The notes: generated by a model from the letters alone, not told the origin. A DNA stretch of 64,000 nt from Hyphomicrobium sp. NDB2Meth4 (GCF_900117445.1 NZ_FPEJ01000013.1:682001-746000); one strand, 5' to 3'; counted from the first letter of the stretch, positions 1-7,652 are shown. Numbers and translations are program-made.

Positions 1-276
1 GTCGCTGGTGGCCGCGCCGTCGCGAGCGGCAAGGATGCCGGGCTCTCGGAAATTCAGACCCAGGCGCAGGCCATTCCAGCCGCGGTCGCCGGTGCAATGG
101 CGCAGGTCCGCACCATCCTCGCCGGCGTTGATCTGACGGCCGAGGGGCGACGGGCAATGCAAACGTACGCGAACGGGCTAGCTGAAGGTGCCTCGGCCGC
201 TGCTGCGGCCGCCCGCGCCGCTGGCCACCAAGTGGGAAGCGCTATGAGAGGCGCGTATTCGGACGGAGGACGATGA
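1..276 (+). CDS. Phage tail tape-measure-like protein, C-terminal end (partial)
   Basis: An open frame enters from the left edge and stops at TGA 274-276, giving 91 residues. It is Ala/Gly-rich and helical, with the pattern AMAQVRTILAGVDLTAEG followed by MQTYANGLAEG and an ending SAMRGAYSDG. This pattern is typical of the extreme C-terminus of phage tape-measure proteins, where such segments follow the long coiled-coil region. The rest of the gene lies outside the window, so whether it is intact cannot be judged. The family call rests on pattern memory only. If right, phage morphogenesis genes lie or once lay directly to the left. Confidence 0.5.
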   Translation, partial: VAGGRAVASGKDAGLSEIQTQAQAIPAAVAGAMAQVRTILAGVDLTAEGRRAMQTYANGLAEGASAAAAAARAAGHQVGSAMRGAYSDGGR

Positions 277-282
277 CAATGA

Positions 283-443
283 TCGACGAATGAGAAACGC
301 TGGGGACGCAGCCGCAATATCTTCTACGTTTGCTGCTCGCGAGCGAAGCGCAACCTCGCCGTCATCGATCTGGCGCCCCGCTCAAACGCCAAGGACAAGG
401 GCGTCGTGGCACTGTTCGGTGCTGAGGCTTGCCACTTCCTGTG
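283..443 (+). pseudogene. Remnant of a UvrD/SF1 helicase C-terminus
   Basis: An open segment with no start codon encodes NIFYVCCSRAKRNLAVIDL and ends ALFGAEACHFL before TGA 441-443. The FYVCCSRAK part matches helicase motif VI of UvrD/Rep-like superfamily 1 helicases, and the following hydrophobic strand and short tail match the way such proteins end. Stops upstream in this frame (274-276 and nearby) cut it off from any start, so only about 53 codons survive. Helicases of this sort occur in anti-phage gene pairs as well as in phages; nothing here says which. It is a decayed fragment at a recombination junction. Confidence 0.5.
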
Positions 444-478
444 AGATCGGCGCCCGTTAAGCGGGTCGCGGATCCCGG

Positions 479-510
479 CTAGTCCCGTAAAGTCTCATTA
501 TCGGGACTAG
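479..510. repeat. 9-bp perfect inverted repeat around an AT-rich 14-bp spacer
   Basis: CTAGTCCCG at 479-487 is the exact reverse complement of CGGGACTAG at 502-510, with spacer TAAAGTCTCATTAT. The left half also reads as an imperfect direct repeat (AGTCCCGTAA, AGTCTCATTA). It lies just after the helicase remnant and near the end of the opposing small gene. It could be a terminator hairpin without a U-tract, or a protein-binding or recombination site. Function is unknown. Confidence 0.6.
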
Positions 511-559
511 GCCCCCTGCCGAAGTGGCAGCTCGCCGGCATAGCGGCGACGCGTTCCGC

Positions 560-826
560 TCAGAGGCGCGAAGCTGCCTCTGCTCGCGCAATCCTCTCCA
601 ACGTCTTACGACCCTTGGCCTTGAGCCTCTGAAGTTGCGAGATCAGTTCATCAATGCCCCGCTCGAACTCGTCAGGTGCAATCGCCTCATACGTCAGGCA
701 GAAGACGCCCGGCTTGTCAGCTAGACTCGCTGGTCTGACCCCATTGGCTACGCCGACCGATATCCCTTTCCAGCCCGAGCCGTACGTCGCGACCTGAACT
801 TCAAATGCTTCGTCAACTGCGGACAT
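560..826 (-). CDS. Hypothetical protein (88 aa), element cargo
   Basis: I do not recognise a family. The start at 826 is chosen because GAGGGAGG lies a few bases upstream; a longer reading to 904 has no such site. The protein begins MSAVDEAFEVQVATYG, has a beta-rich first half (GWKGISVGVANG) and ends in a charged helix rich in Leu, Lys and Arg (ISQLQRLKAKGRKTLERIAR). There is no signal peptide or membrane segment. It is divergent from the RhuM gene, about 155 bp away, so the two may share a control region. It may be an accessory or anti-phage cargo gene of the element, but nothing in its sequence states a function. Confidence 0.55.
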   Translation of the reverse strand: MSAVDEAFEVQVATYGSGWKGISVGVANGVRPASLADKPGVFCLTYEAIAPDEFERGIDELISQLQRLKAKGRKTLERIARAEAASRL

Positions 827-981
827 GACCGCCTCCCTCGTGACAAATGAAGATTGGTCGCCGATTCTCCGGCCCAGCCATACGGTGGCGCCTGCGCTTT
901 CCACAATCAGTTGCGCTGGGTGTTTGACTGCAACTGTCGATGGCGACTAGCGTCTTCGGAATTCTGGTGGGGTTGAGCAAA

Positions 982-2034
982 ATGTCGGAACCCGAAAAGC
1001 AATTGCATATTGTCGAAGACGAGGACACCGGGGACCAGTTTGTCATCTACACCACGACGGCAGGCGTCGAACTTGACGTTCGATTCGAAAACGAGGAGCC
1101 CTGGTTCACGCAGGCACAGTTGGCGAACATCTTCGGCGTCGACGTCCGCACGGTTAACGAGCACATTCAAAAATTTGTGGCCGAGGGCGAACTCGATAAT
1201 TCAACTATCCGGGATTTCCGGATAGTTCGCGAGGAAGGCGGTCGACGTGTAACTCGCCCGATCTCGCACTATGGATTGGACGTAGCTTTTTACGTTGGTT
1301 ACCGGGTCAACTCCGGCCAAGGCAAGCTGTTTCGCCGCTGGGCTACGACGATGCTCGTACAGCTGGCCACCAAAGGCTTCGTGATTAACGCTCGCAAGCT
1401 TAAGAACGAGCCGGATCACTTCGCCGATCTCCGGCGACTCATCCAGGATATTCGAGCCAGCGAGGCGAACCTCTACGCCGAGCTTCGTCGCATCGTCTCG
1501 ATGTGCAACGATTACGACCCCGGTTCTAAGGAGAGCAGGAACTTCTTCGCACTGTTCCAGAATCGGCTGCTCTTCGCCATTACCGGCCACTCAGCAGCGG
1601 GCATCCTCACTTCGCGTGCGGACGCGAGGCAGCCCAACATGGGTCTAAAAGCGTGGAAGGGTAACGAGCCGTTGCAGACCGATGTCTTGACGGCCAAGAA
1701 CTACCTGGGCGACCTCGAGCTTGAGGACCTAAACCGCCTCGTGGGAATGGTATTGGACTTCTTCGAAGATCAGGTGAAGCGAGGATTTCTCGTGTCGATG
1801 GCAGACGCCGAGGCAAAGCTGCAAGAGATCTTCACCGTCAACCGGCGACTGATGATGCCTGGGCTCGGGAAGCCATCCCACAACGCCGCTGAAAAGCATG
1901 TCAAGGAGCAATATAAAATCTTCGACTTAGCACGTCGCGACGAGCGCAAGCGTCTCGCCCTCGATGACTTGAACACCGCCTTTGCCCAGCTAGCTGCGCC
2001 GAAGCCTAAGAAGCCGAGGAAGAAAGCGGACTAA
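982..2034 (+). CDS. RhuM-family protein
   Basis: This 350-residue protein belongs to the RhuM family, named for a Salmonella pathogenicity-island gene and common on genomic islands. The N-terminus is acidic and beta-rich and includes VDVRFENEEPWFTQAQLANIFGVDVRTV, a segment split here as EPWFTQAQLA and NIFGVDVRTV, which is helix-turn-helix-like. It is followed by the family signature region ISHYGLDVAFYVGYRVNS and FRRWAT, then a mostly helical C-terminal half ending in a Lys/Arg-rich tail. The start at 982 (MSEPEK) is preferred over 940 because the first 14 residues of the longer form look untranslated. RhuM proteins have no established biochemical role; some sit near restriction or toxin-antitoxin genes. 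Confidence 0.85.
   Translation: MSEPEKQLHIVEDEDTGDQFVIYTTTAGVELDVRFENEEPWFTQAQLANIFGVDVRTVNEHIQKFVAEGELDNSTIRDFRIVREEGGRRVTRPISHYGLDVAFYVGYRVNSGQGKLFRRWATTMLVQLATKGFVINARKLKNEPDHFADLRRLIQDIRASEANLYAELRRIVSMCNDYDPGSKESRNFFALFQNRLLFAITGHSAAGILTSRADARQPNMGLKAWKGNEPLQTDVLTAKNYLGDLELEDLNRLVGMVLDFFEDQVKRGFLVSMADAEAKLQEIFTVNRRLMMPGLGKPSHNAAEKHVKEQYKIFDLARRDERKRLALDDLNTAFAQLAAPKPKKPRKKAD
1203..1227 (+). other. Perfect 10-bp hairpin inside the RhuM coding sequence
   Basis: AACTATCCGG (1203-1212) pairs exactly with CCGGATAGTT (1218-1227) over a 5-nt loop, at codons about 74-82. It encodes the STIRDFRIV stretch. It could affect the mRNA, or simply reflect codon choice for a near-palindromic peptide. 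Confidence 0.5.
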
Positions 2035-2105
2035 AGAGCGGGCGGCTGCCACACAGGTTACCCTTCCGCAACGGTGCCAGTCCATCTTCGGCGCGGATAA
2101 CTGAG

Positions 2106-2381
2106 ATGGAGACACTTGTGGCGGTGCAGAGACAACGGCTCGGGTACAACACTAAAGGCGCAATGGGTGAATCCGAGGATTGGTGGGACCTGGTGTTCGA
2201 TTCCGACGAGCTCCGCTTTTTTGTCGAGCATAGTTGGGACCGCGTGCAGCTTTCGAAGCTAGAGCAACCGTCCAATGTTGGCACGGTCGAGATTGACGTA
2301 AACACCTTCTTGCGCGAAGGCCCGGAAAAGCCGCGACTAGCGTTGGCGAGACGGCTGGGCAAGCTCTTCAATAACGACTGA
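2106..2381 (+). CDS. Hypothetical protein (91 aa), element cargo
   Basis: A small acidic protein starting METLVAVQRQRLGYN, about 70 bp after RhuM on the same strand and possibly in its transcript. It contains an aromatic, acidic stretch (SEDWWDLVFDSDELRFFV) and ends in a short basic helix. There is no signal peptide, membrane segment or motif I recognise. The ribosome-binding site is weak. The 60% GC content and absence of a better frame favour coding. It might be a partner of RhuM, but position is the only argument. Confidence 0.5.
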   Translation: METLVAVQRQRLGYNTKGAMGESEDWWDLVFDSDELRFFVEHSWDRVQLSKLEQPSNVGTVEIDVNTFLREGPEKPRLALARRLGKLFNND

Positions 2382-2499
2382 CCGGCTCCTAACCTACGAT
2401 ACAAGATCGCCGCGACTGTCCTCGAAGGGCCACCGAGGCTCTCACTGTTCTGCCCGGCTAAGGCCAGCCAAACGGCGGAGAAACTGGCCGTGGAAATTG

Positions 2500-2925
2500 T
2501 CAATCACGTCTAGGCTTGGGACCGGGCCTGGCGCGCTGACGCTCCGCTTCGCGGACGAAACGGATGTAGCCTTGCACCGATGCGGCGAGGTTGTACGCCG
2601 CTCGGCCGGATTTCGTCAGGAAGCCCTGATCTGCAAGGATGCGCATCCAGCGATCGCCGATGCCCAGGATCGATGCAAGGCGCACGGCAGAAACGGTGTC
2701 GTCGTCCAGACGTGCCGCCTGTTTGCCGTCCAGGAAGCGCTGATAGCCCTGCACTGAGGCCGCTAGGTCGAATGTGCCATGCCTCACCTCAACCAGATAA
2801 CCATCGGTTGCGAGCGCGCGCATGACTGTCCGGGAGAGAGGCGGATCGGCCAGGATCGATGCAAGTTGTGATGACGACAGCGTCAGTTCCTTTTCTACGG
2901 CGCGCTTTTTAAGTGATGTAGGCAT
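2500..2925 (-). CDS. Nu1-type DNA-binding protein with duplicated winged-HTH unit
   Basis: A 141-residue protein made of two copies of one unit. Copy 1 (about residues 19-70) has QLASIL, then LATDGYLVEVRHG and DLAASVQGYQRFL. Copy 2 (about 81-130) has RLASILGIGDRWMRILADQGFL and NLAASVQGYIRFV. The segments are quoted as QLASIL, RLASILGIGDRW, DLAASVQGYQRFL and NLAASVQGYIRFV. Each unit resembles the winged-helix domain of phage Nu1-like small terminase subunits, which bind the packaging site. GAGGGTGACC lies just before the ATG at 2923-2925. It is downstream of the TerS-like gene on the same strand. A role as transcription regulator rather than packaging protein is possible. Confidence 0.65.
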   Translation of the reverse strand: MPTSLKKRAVEKELTLSSSQLASILADPPLSRTVMRALATDGYLVEVRHGTFDLAASVQGYQRFLDGKQAARLDDDTVSAVRLASILGIGDRWMRILADQGFLTKSGRAAYNLAASVQGYIRFVREAERQRARPGPKPRRD

Positions 2926-3075
2926 TGGTCACCCTCAGAACGGAAGCGGAAGTGAAGATTTTCCGGCCATAAAATTTGGCGGACGCCGGGCCGCTGCTGC
3001 GCCGCACGTCGGGTGGGGGGCCTGGAAGGGACCCGCGAGCTGCCCGGCCGCGATGAATCGAGGGCGGCGGTTGCA

Positions 3076-3705
3076 TCACGGCGTCGCATTCGTCTCAGGT
3101 TCCTTACTTGAAGCGTGCGCTGGCACATGCTGACCGTTGCGGGGAGCACGATCAGCGCTGGGAAACATCGCCAAGAAGCGCTCGGTGGATGCAGCAAAGC
3201 CATCCTCGCCGCTAGGCCGGTGCTCCACATGGATCGAAATTCGTATCGCCGGAGAGCTTGCCGAGTTAGACTGCGCGCGCGCCAACGCGATCAAGCCGGC
3301 GCTTAGGCAGCGAAGCGCCGCCAGCCGAACAAAATCACTCTTGTTTTCGTCGAAGGCCACAAGGGCAAGCCGTTCCAATTCCTCGATGGACTGCGTCTGC
3401 TCCTCTGACGCGAGATCCCGGATCGCCGACGGCGGTGGTGCAACCGTGGCGCGACTGAGCCAGGCCTCCTGCGGCTCCTGTCGAATATCAGCAATGCGAC
3501 GAAGTATGTGCGGCGTGCGCAACAAGCGTCGTGCCCGCTCGCTGCAAACGTTGGAGCTTAATCGCCGGTCAGGGGAATAGACCTCTGCATAAGCTCTGCC
3601 ACCATTCAGATCGCGAGCGTACTCCTCACAAAAGGCCGACTGCCGCTCCGTCAATGGCAACCTGAGCAGCCGGGCATTAGGTTCTTGGCATCCTTCGGTT
3701 GCCAT
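3076..3705 (-). CDS. Small terminase subunit-like protein (Terminase_2 type)
   Basis: A 209-residue protein. Residues about 17-45 (LTERQSAFCEEYARDLNGG then RAYAEVYSP) match the opening of phage small terminase subunits, whose N-terminal helix-turn-helix recognises the packaging site. The middle is helical (SIEELERLALVAFDENKSDF) and the last 40 residues are disordered and polar. The gene starts 6 bp after the stop of the upstream ATPase, so the two are co-transcribed. No large terminase follows. In satellites a small terminase of this kind redirects a helper phage's packaging motor; that role here is inference. Confidence 0.65.
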   Translation of the reverse strand: MATEGCQEPNARLLRLPLTERQSAFCEEYARDLNGGRAYAEVYSPDRRLSSNVCSERARRLLRTPHILRRIADIRQEPQEAWLSRATVAPPPSAIRDLASEEQTQSIEELERLALVAFDENKSDFVRLAALRCLSAGLIALARAQSNSASSPAIRISIHVEHRPSGEDGFAASTERFLAMFPSADRAPRNGQHVPAHASSKEPETNATP

Positions 3706-3711
3706 GGCCGC

Positions 3712-5112
3712 TCAACCCGTCGTCGGCAAACGCAGCCGCCAACTGCCACCTGCTCCGTCCTTCCGAGCTACGACACCCAGCGCTTCGCGGGCACGTTCCA
3801 GCGTGCGCTTGGATATGCCGGCCTGCTTGGCCGCGCGCTCGATCGCTTTTGTCTCCTTCGGCCCGTCCTCTAGTTCGGCCGTAATGAAGCCCTTCGCTTC
3901 ATCAAGCTCAGAACGCGCCGAGGCAGGCATACTCGCTGCCCGTACCAATTCATCGGCAGTAATCGCCACGGGGCCGGGGTCGATGACAATTCTCGACGTA
4001 ACGATGCCACTTGGCAGGACTACTGGCTCGACGATGTAGGCCAACGATGGGGGATTTGCCGCAAGACTGCAGCGGATCGGTGCAAAGATCCGGCGTTGCC
4101 TGGCTTCGTCGTCCGGATCGTAGCCAGCGAGCCAAGCCGAACGTGATAGGGCCACAAACGCCCCACTGCCAGTCACGCGTGCCATAGCGCTGCCGTCGCC
4201 GGTCTTGTTGAGGTGGCTTATCAGAAGCACCGCCACTCCCAGGTCGCTCGCCATGCTTTGCAGCGGGGCCAGTGCTCCGCGCACGTCAGCGGTGACGTGA
4301 GTGTCGGCACGCCCCATGTAGGCCGTGATTGGATCGATGACGATTAGGCGGACGTCCCCGATGCGTCGCACCAGTGCCGCCAGCTGCTCAATGTGGCCGT
4401 GCACATCGAAATGGCGCCGCTGCCCGCTCTTTGGATCGACAGCCCAATCCAGAATGTGAACTCGTTGTAGATCCGCACCGACGGCCTGCAATCGCGGCAC
4501 CATCGTATCGCTCGCGTCATCCTCGCAGCCGATCATGATCACGCTACCCTCGGGTGCTTGCCCACCCTCCGGCCATCGTTCGCCGGTTGTGATCGTCGCT
4601 GCCATCCAACTCATCAACTGGCTCTTACCAACGCCAGGGAGGCCGGCCAGCAGCGCGATCTTTCCCAACGCAATGCGCAACGGCCACAGCCATGAGATAT
4701 GCTCCGGCTCGATTTCAGCGGCGCAACGTACGATCGCTCTTGCCGCCGACGGGTCGTTGTCCCCAGCGCGTTCATCGCGAGCTTTACGCTCACCGGCTTG
4801 CAGGCTAGCGACGATGACCTCTTGGACCGCGTCGGCGCCGAGCTCGTCGGACAGGCCACATCGGCAGGCTGCCGCCTTTAGGCTGCCGATCGCTTCATCA
4901 GCAGTGATGGGAAGCGACCGCGCGATAGCGCTTCCATATGCAAATCCCGCTTCTCGGAGTCGTGCTCGCAGCTCGTTGAGTGGTCTGCCGCGGGACATTG
5001 CCAATTCGTCGGCGAGCCGATCACCGTTGAGAACTCGTGGTCGTCGAGTTCGAGCGACTGGGGGCGGGGCAGAACCGGCGCTATCACCGGCATCAACTTC
5101 TGTGCGCAACAT
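3712..5112 (-). CDS. AAA family ATPase, RepA-like replication helicase
   Basis: A 466-residue protein. Residues 1-150 form a variable basic and helical N-terminal part. The ATPase core has Walker A GLPGVGKSQ at about 157-165, an acidic strand MIGCEDDASDT, and a Walker B-like LIVIDPITAYMG near 255. It also has a sensor-like LLISHLNK, and a C-terminal winged-HTH-like region (KAIERAAKQAGISKRTLERA). This is the arrangement of RepA/AAA_25 hexameric helicases found in plasmids, satellites and integrative elements. It is first in an operon with the TerS-like gene. The start at 5112 lacks a clear ribosome-binding site; Met39 (about 4998) is an alternative. Confidence 0.85.
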   Translation of the reverse strand: MLRTEVDAGDSAGSAPPPVARTRRPRVLNGDRLADELAMSRGRPLNELRARLREAGFAYGSAIARSLPITADEAIGSLKAAACRCGLSDELGADAVQEVIVASLQAGERKARDERAGDNDPSAARAIVRCAAEIEPEHISWLWPLRIALGKIALLAGLPGVGKSQLMSWMAATITTGERWPEGGQAPEGSVIMIGCEDDASDTMVPRLQAVGADLQRVHILDWAVDPKSGQRRHFDVHGHIEQLAALVRRIGDVRLIVIDPITAYMGRADTHVTADVRGALAPLQSMASDLGVAVLLISHLNKTGDGSAMARVTGSGAFVALSRSAWLAGYDPDDEARQRRIFAPIRCSLAANPPSLAYIVEPVVLPSGIVTSRIVIDPGPVAITADELVRAASMPASARSELDEAKGFITAELEDGPKETKAIERAAKQAGISKRTLERAREALGVVARKDGAGGSWRLRLPTTG

Positions 5113-5247
5113 GGGGAGCCCAATTGGCGGGTGGCCCTATGCGCAGGATTCAGCCTGTGTCATAGTCGCTGCCGTCGAGAGCAGTCTGGCCACGCGTGAC
5201 GGATTGTGCGCCTGCCAGGGCGCCGTTCACGCGGACGCTACACGTAC

Positions 5248-5283
5248 AAAAGCCGATCGGCGCGTCACCGCCGGTCGGCTTTT
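5248..5283. terminator. Strong bidirectional terminator over the alpA stop codon
   Basis: Arms AAAAGCCGATCGGCG (5248-5262) and CGCCGGTCGGCTTTT (5269-5283) pair over 15 positions with one T.G wobble and a 6-nt loop that contains the stop codon of the HTH gene. There are A-tracts and T-tracts on both sides. It separates the int/alpA side from the replication-packaging operon. Confidence 0.8.
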
Positions 5284-5492
5284 TCGTTTCCTCTGTTGGG
5301 ATGGTTGCCGGCGACTAACGGCAGCGACCTGAGGTAGCCGTCGAGTTCTGCTTTCAAGATCAGCGTGCGGCGGCCGAGCTTTCGGGCAGTGAGCGCTCCC
5401 GATGTGATGGCACCATAGATCGTGTCGCGGCAAACCCCGGCGTGCTCCGCGGCCTCTGCAACGGAATATGCAAGTCGATTATCGTCGATCAT
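5265..5492 (-). CDS. AlpA/excisionase-type HTH DNA-binding protein
   Basis: A 75-residue protein starting MIDDNRLAYSVAEAAEHAG. Residues about 8-50 form a MerR/excisionase-like winged helix: SVAEAAEHAGVCRDTIYGAI, then SGALTARKLGRRTLI and a final helix ELDGYLRSL. Proteins of this type act as excisionases or as activators of integrase transcription in satellites and integrative elements. The ATG at 5492 is preferred over TTG at 5498 because AGAGG sits 6 bases before it. It is downstream of the integrase pair and ends inside a strong terminator. Confidence 0.85.
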   Translation of the reverse strand: MIDDNRLAYSVAEAAEHAGVCRDTIYGAITSGALTARKLGRRTLILKAELDGYLRSLPLVAGNHPNRGNEKADRR

Positions 5493-5587
5493 ACCCAACC
5501 TCTGACGGCGTCTGTCGATGACATCCGGTTAGGCGAGTCATGTTGGATCGGAAAACCGAGCGTATGCATGGCATATGTTCGTAACGA

Positions 5588-6208
5588 TCAACCATCACGT
5601 GACGCCGGCAAGTGAATTGGCTCGCCTGATAGCAGGCGATCACCATGCGCCTTGTGCATCTTGGTCCAGATCCCGTTGACGCTACTTTCCGACGACTTGA
5701 GGCGGCGTTCTTCGAGCGCCATGTGTACTATCGAGCACGCGGAATGGCCGTCATTGGTCCCGCGGCGATCTGGATTGCGGGTGGCCTTGTATCCAAGCTC
5801 CATGATGCGGGCGACAGCCATTGCGATGAGAAGATCGCGATCATGGAGCCTTCGGCGGTTACCAAATTTGCCGTATGCAAGCGGCGCCATCCCCTCGATG
5901 ATGTCGATCAGGTAATCCTTCTCGGCACTGCTCAATGTCGGTTCGCCCAATTCAACCCGGTCGCGCAAGATCATCCGCACGACTTGATCTGCGTCGACGT
6001 CCCCGTCCCGGGCCTGCCGGATCAATGGCTCCGATCCTAAGCAGATGGCATTGAACCTTGCTGCCATCCGCCAAGCCTCTGACCCATTTTCATATGGACG
6101 TTCGTCGTCACTTGGCCCGGCTAGGTTGGCTAGAAATCCCTTAGCCAACTCGATGGCGGCCTTGTCCCGATCCGATAGGGTGCTGGTATCAATCTCAGCC
6201 GACATCAT
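5588..6208 (-). CDS. Hypothetical protein translationally coupled to the integrase
   Basis: The start ATGATG at 6208/6205 overlaps the TGA of the integrase (6205-6207), giving a protein of 206 (or 205) residues starting MMSAEIDTSTLSDRD. The longer open frame up to 6532 is only a shadow of the integrase gene. The protein is soluble, with an acidic N-terminal helix, a central VDADQVVRMILRDRVELG segment and a conserved-looking basic region LAYGKFGNRRRLHDRDLLI. I do not recognise a family. Coupling to the integrase suggests a part in recombination or its control, which is inference. Confidence 0.7.
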   Translation of the reverse strand: MMSAEIDTSTLSDRDKAAIELAKGFLANLAGPSDDERPYENGSEAWRMAARFNAICLGSEPLIRQARDGDVDADQVVRMILRDRVELGEPTLSSAEKDYLIDIIEGMAPLAYGKFGNRRRLHDRDLLIAMAVARIMELGYKATRNPDRRGTNDGHSACSIVHMALEERRLKSSESSVNGIWTKMHKAHGDRLLSGEPIHLPASRDG

Positions 6209-7521
6209 CGTGGTTGCCCCACTACCAGGGGCTTGCCCTTGAAGTCCGCCACCCCGCCCAGCGCAGAATCTTGGCGGCGTTGACGGTCTTGGCGGAATTG
6301 ATGACCACCATTGCCGGCAGAACCCGCTATCTCGCTGCTGCAATATCTCTCCCATGCGGCCATCAGCTTTCGGCGCCTTTCGAACAGGTCGCCGCGCCGG
6401 TAGGCGGCCTCGGTCTCGTCGTCGACGACGTGCGCAAGCGCCATCTCGCACACTTCGTTGGGAAACTGTGTGTGCTCGGCTGCCCAATCGCGAAACGTCG
6501 AGCGAAAGCCGTGCACGGTGACGTGAGCGCATCCCATGCGTCGCAGCAGCATCAGCATCGCCATTTGCGACAGCGGCCGGCCAGGCTTCGCCCCGGGAAA
6601 CAACAGTTCGTTTTGCTTCACCTCAGCCATCTCTCTGACGATGGCTACCGCACGCTCGGAAAGTGGAACACGATGAGCCCGCCCCCCCTTCATTCGCTCC
6701 GCTGGTATCGTCCATAAACTGCAGTCAGCCTCAATCTCAACGAACGACGCGCCCAGCGCCTCATTCGTCCGCGTCGCTGTGAGAATCAGAAACTCCAGTG
6801 CGCGTGCGCTGACGCCTGTCAGCTGACGCAGGTTGGTCATGAACTGAGGGATCTCGGCGAAGGCGAGGGCCGGGTGGTGCTTGACCCGTCGAACCTTGCT
6901 CTTCGCCGGCAGGAGGTGGTCCAAGTGACCTCGCCAGCGCGCTGGGTTCTCGCCCCCGCGGAGGCCGCTCGCGCGGGCCGCGTCTAGGATTGACTCGATC
7001 CTTCCCCGCACGCGAGAAGCCGTCTCAGGCTTCACCGCCCATATCGGGCTCAGCACCTTCAAAACGTGCTCTGTTGTGACATCGCCGACGGCGACGGCGC
7101 CCATCACCGGATAGACATAGGCTTTCATCGTCGACCGCCACTGAGCGGCGTGCTTGGCGTTGCGCCATGCGGGCTCATGCGCAGTCATGTAGGAGTTGGC
7201 AAAGGCCTCGAACGTCGTGGCCCTACTGGCGGCGAGCCGTTGCGCCTCGTCCTCGGCGCGGCGCACATCTATGGGATCGAGGCCGCTGGCCACTAACTGC
7301 CGGCACTTTTGTGCCGCTTCGCGCGCTGCGGCCAAGGTGACGCTGGCACATCCACCGAGTCCGGCTTCGCGCGTCTTGCCGGCTCGAGCGAAGCGAAAGA
7401 CCCATCCCTTGCTCCCGCCCGGCGCTACGCGCAGATAGAGCCCCCCGCCGTCGGCATAGTACCCGGGCTTTTTCCGCCCCGTCACACTGACGGCCGAGAG
7501 CCTGTGAAGCGAGCGCGACAT
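6205..7521 (-). CDS. Tyrosine-type integrase, DUF4102 family
   Basis: A 438-residue site-specific recombinase that would insert and excise the element at the tRNA. The N-terminal DUF4102 arm-binding domain covers about residues 5-85, a SAM-like core-binding domain about 100-200, and the catalytic domain about 215-395. Visible catalytic residues are Arg251 (TATRTNEAL), His337 and Arg340 (HGFRSTFRDW), His364 (ALAHVVDD) and Tyr374 (AAYRRGD), so it looks active. AGGGGTGA precedes the ATG. It is the gene nearest tRNA-Ser, with 152 bp between, as in many tRNA-targeted elements. Confidence 0.95.
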   Translation of the reverse strand: MSRSLHRLSAVSVTGRKKPGYYADGGGLYLRVAPGGSKGWVFRFARAGKTREAGLGGCASVTLAAAREAAQKCRQLVASGLDPIDVRRAEDEAQRLAASRATTFEAFANSYMTAHEPAWRNAKHAAQWRSTMKAYVYPVMGAVAVGDVTTEHVLKVLSPIWAVKPETASRVRGRIESILDAARASGLRGGENPARWRGHLDHLLPAKSKVRRVKHHPALAFAEIPQFMTNLRQLTGVSARALEFLILTATRTNEALGASFVEIEADCSLWTIPAERMKGGRAHRVPLSERAVAIVREMAEVKQNELLFPGAKPGRPLSQMAMLMLLRRMGCAHVTVHGFRSTFRDWAAEHTQFPNEVCEMALAHVVDDETEAAYRRGDLFERRRKLMAAWERYCSSEIAGSAGNGGHQFRQDRQRRQDSALGGVADFKGKPLVVGQPR

Positions 7522-7528
7522 TCACCCC

Positions 7529-7652
7529 TGCCCATGTTTATGCCCATGTATCGACGCCCGATGCTAGCCGACATGGGCAGACACCAACAAATGGCGATGG
7601 CAGTAAATGCTCAGGTTATTCAGGGCTTTTTCCGACGCCCAGCGTCATGGGC
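7529..7652. repeat. Repeated short motifs between integrase start and tRNA (att/arm-site region)
   Basis: TGCCCATGT occurs at 7529-7537 and 7541-7549, 12 bp apart in the same orientation, and inverted as ACATGGGCA at 7571-7579. A partial inverted copy CATGGGC lies at 7646-7652. CGACGCCC occurs at 7552-7559 and 7633-7640. Such repeats beside an integrase gene and its tRNA target are what arm-type integrase sites or an int operator look like. Confidence 0.55.

Noticed and set aside
4535-5332. Plus-strand open frame of 265 residues
   Set aside because: It runs opposite the AAA ATPase gene, which has clear Walker motifs; the antisense product has no recognisable features.
1-7500. Second copy of the tRNA-Ser 3' end as the distal att site
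   Set aside because: I looked for the acceptor-T-arm sequence and its complement and saw no copy; the distal site probably lies left of the window.
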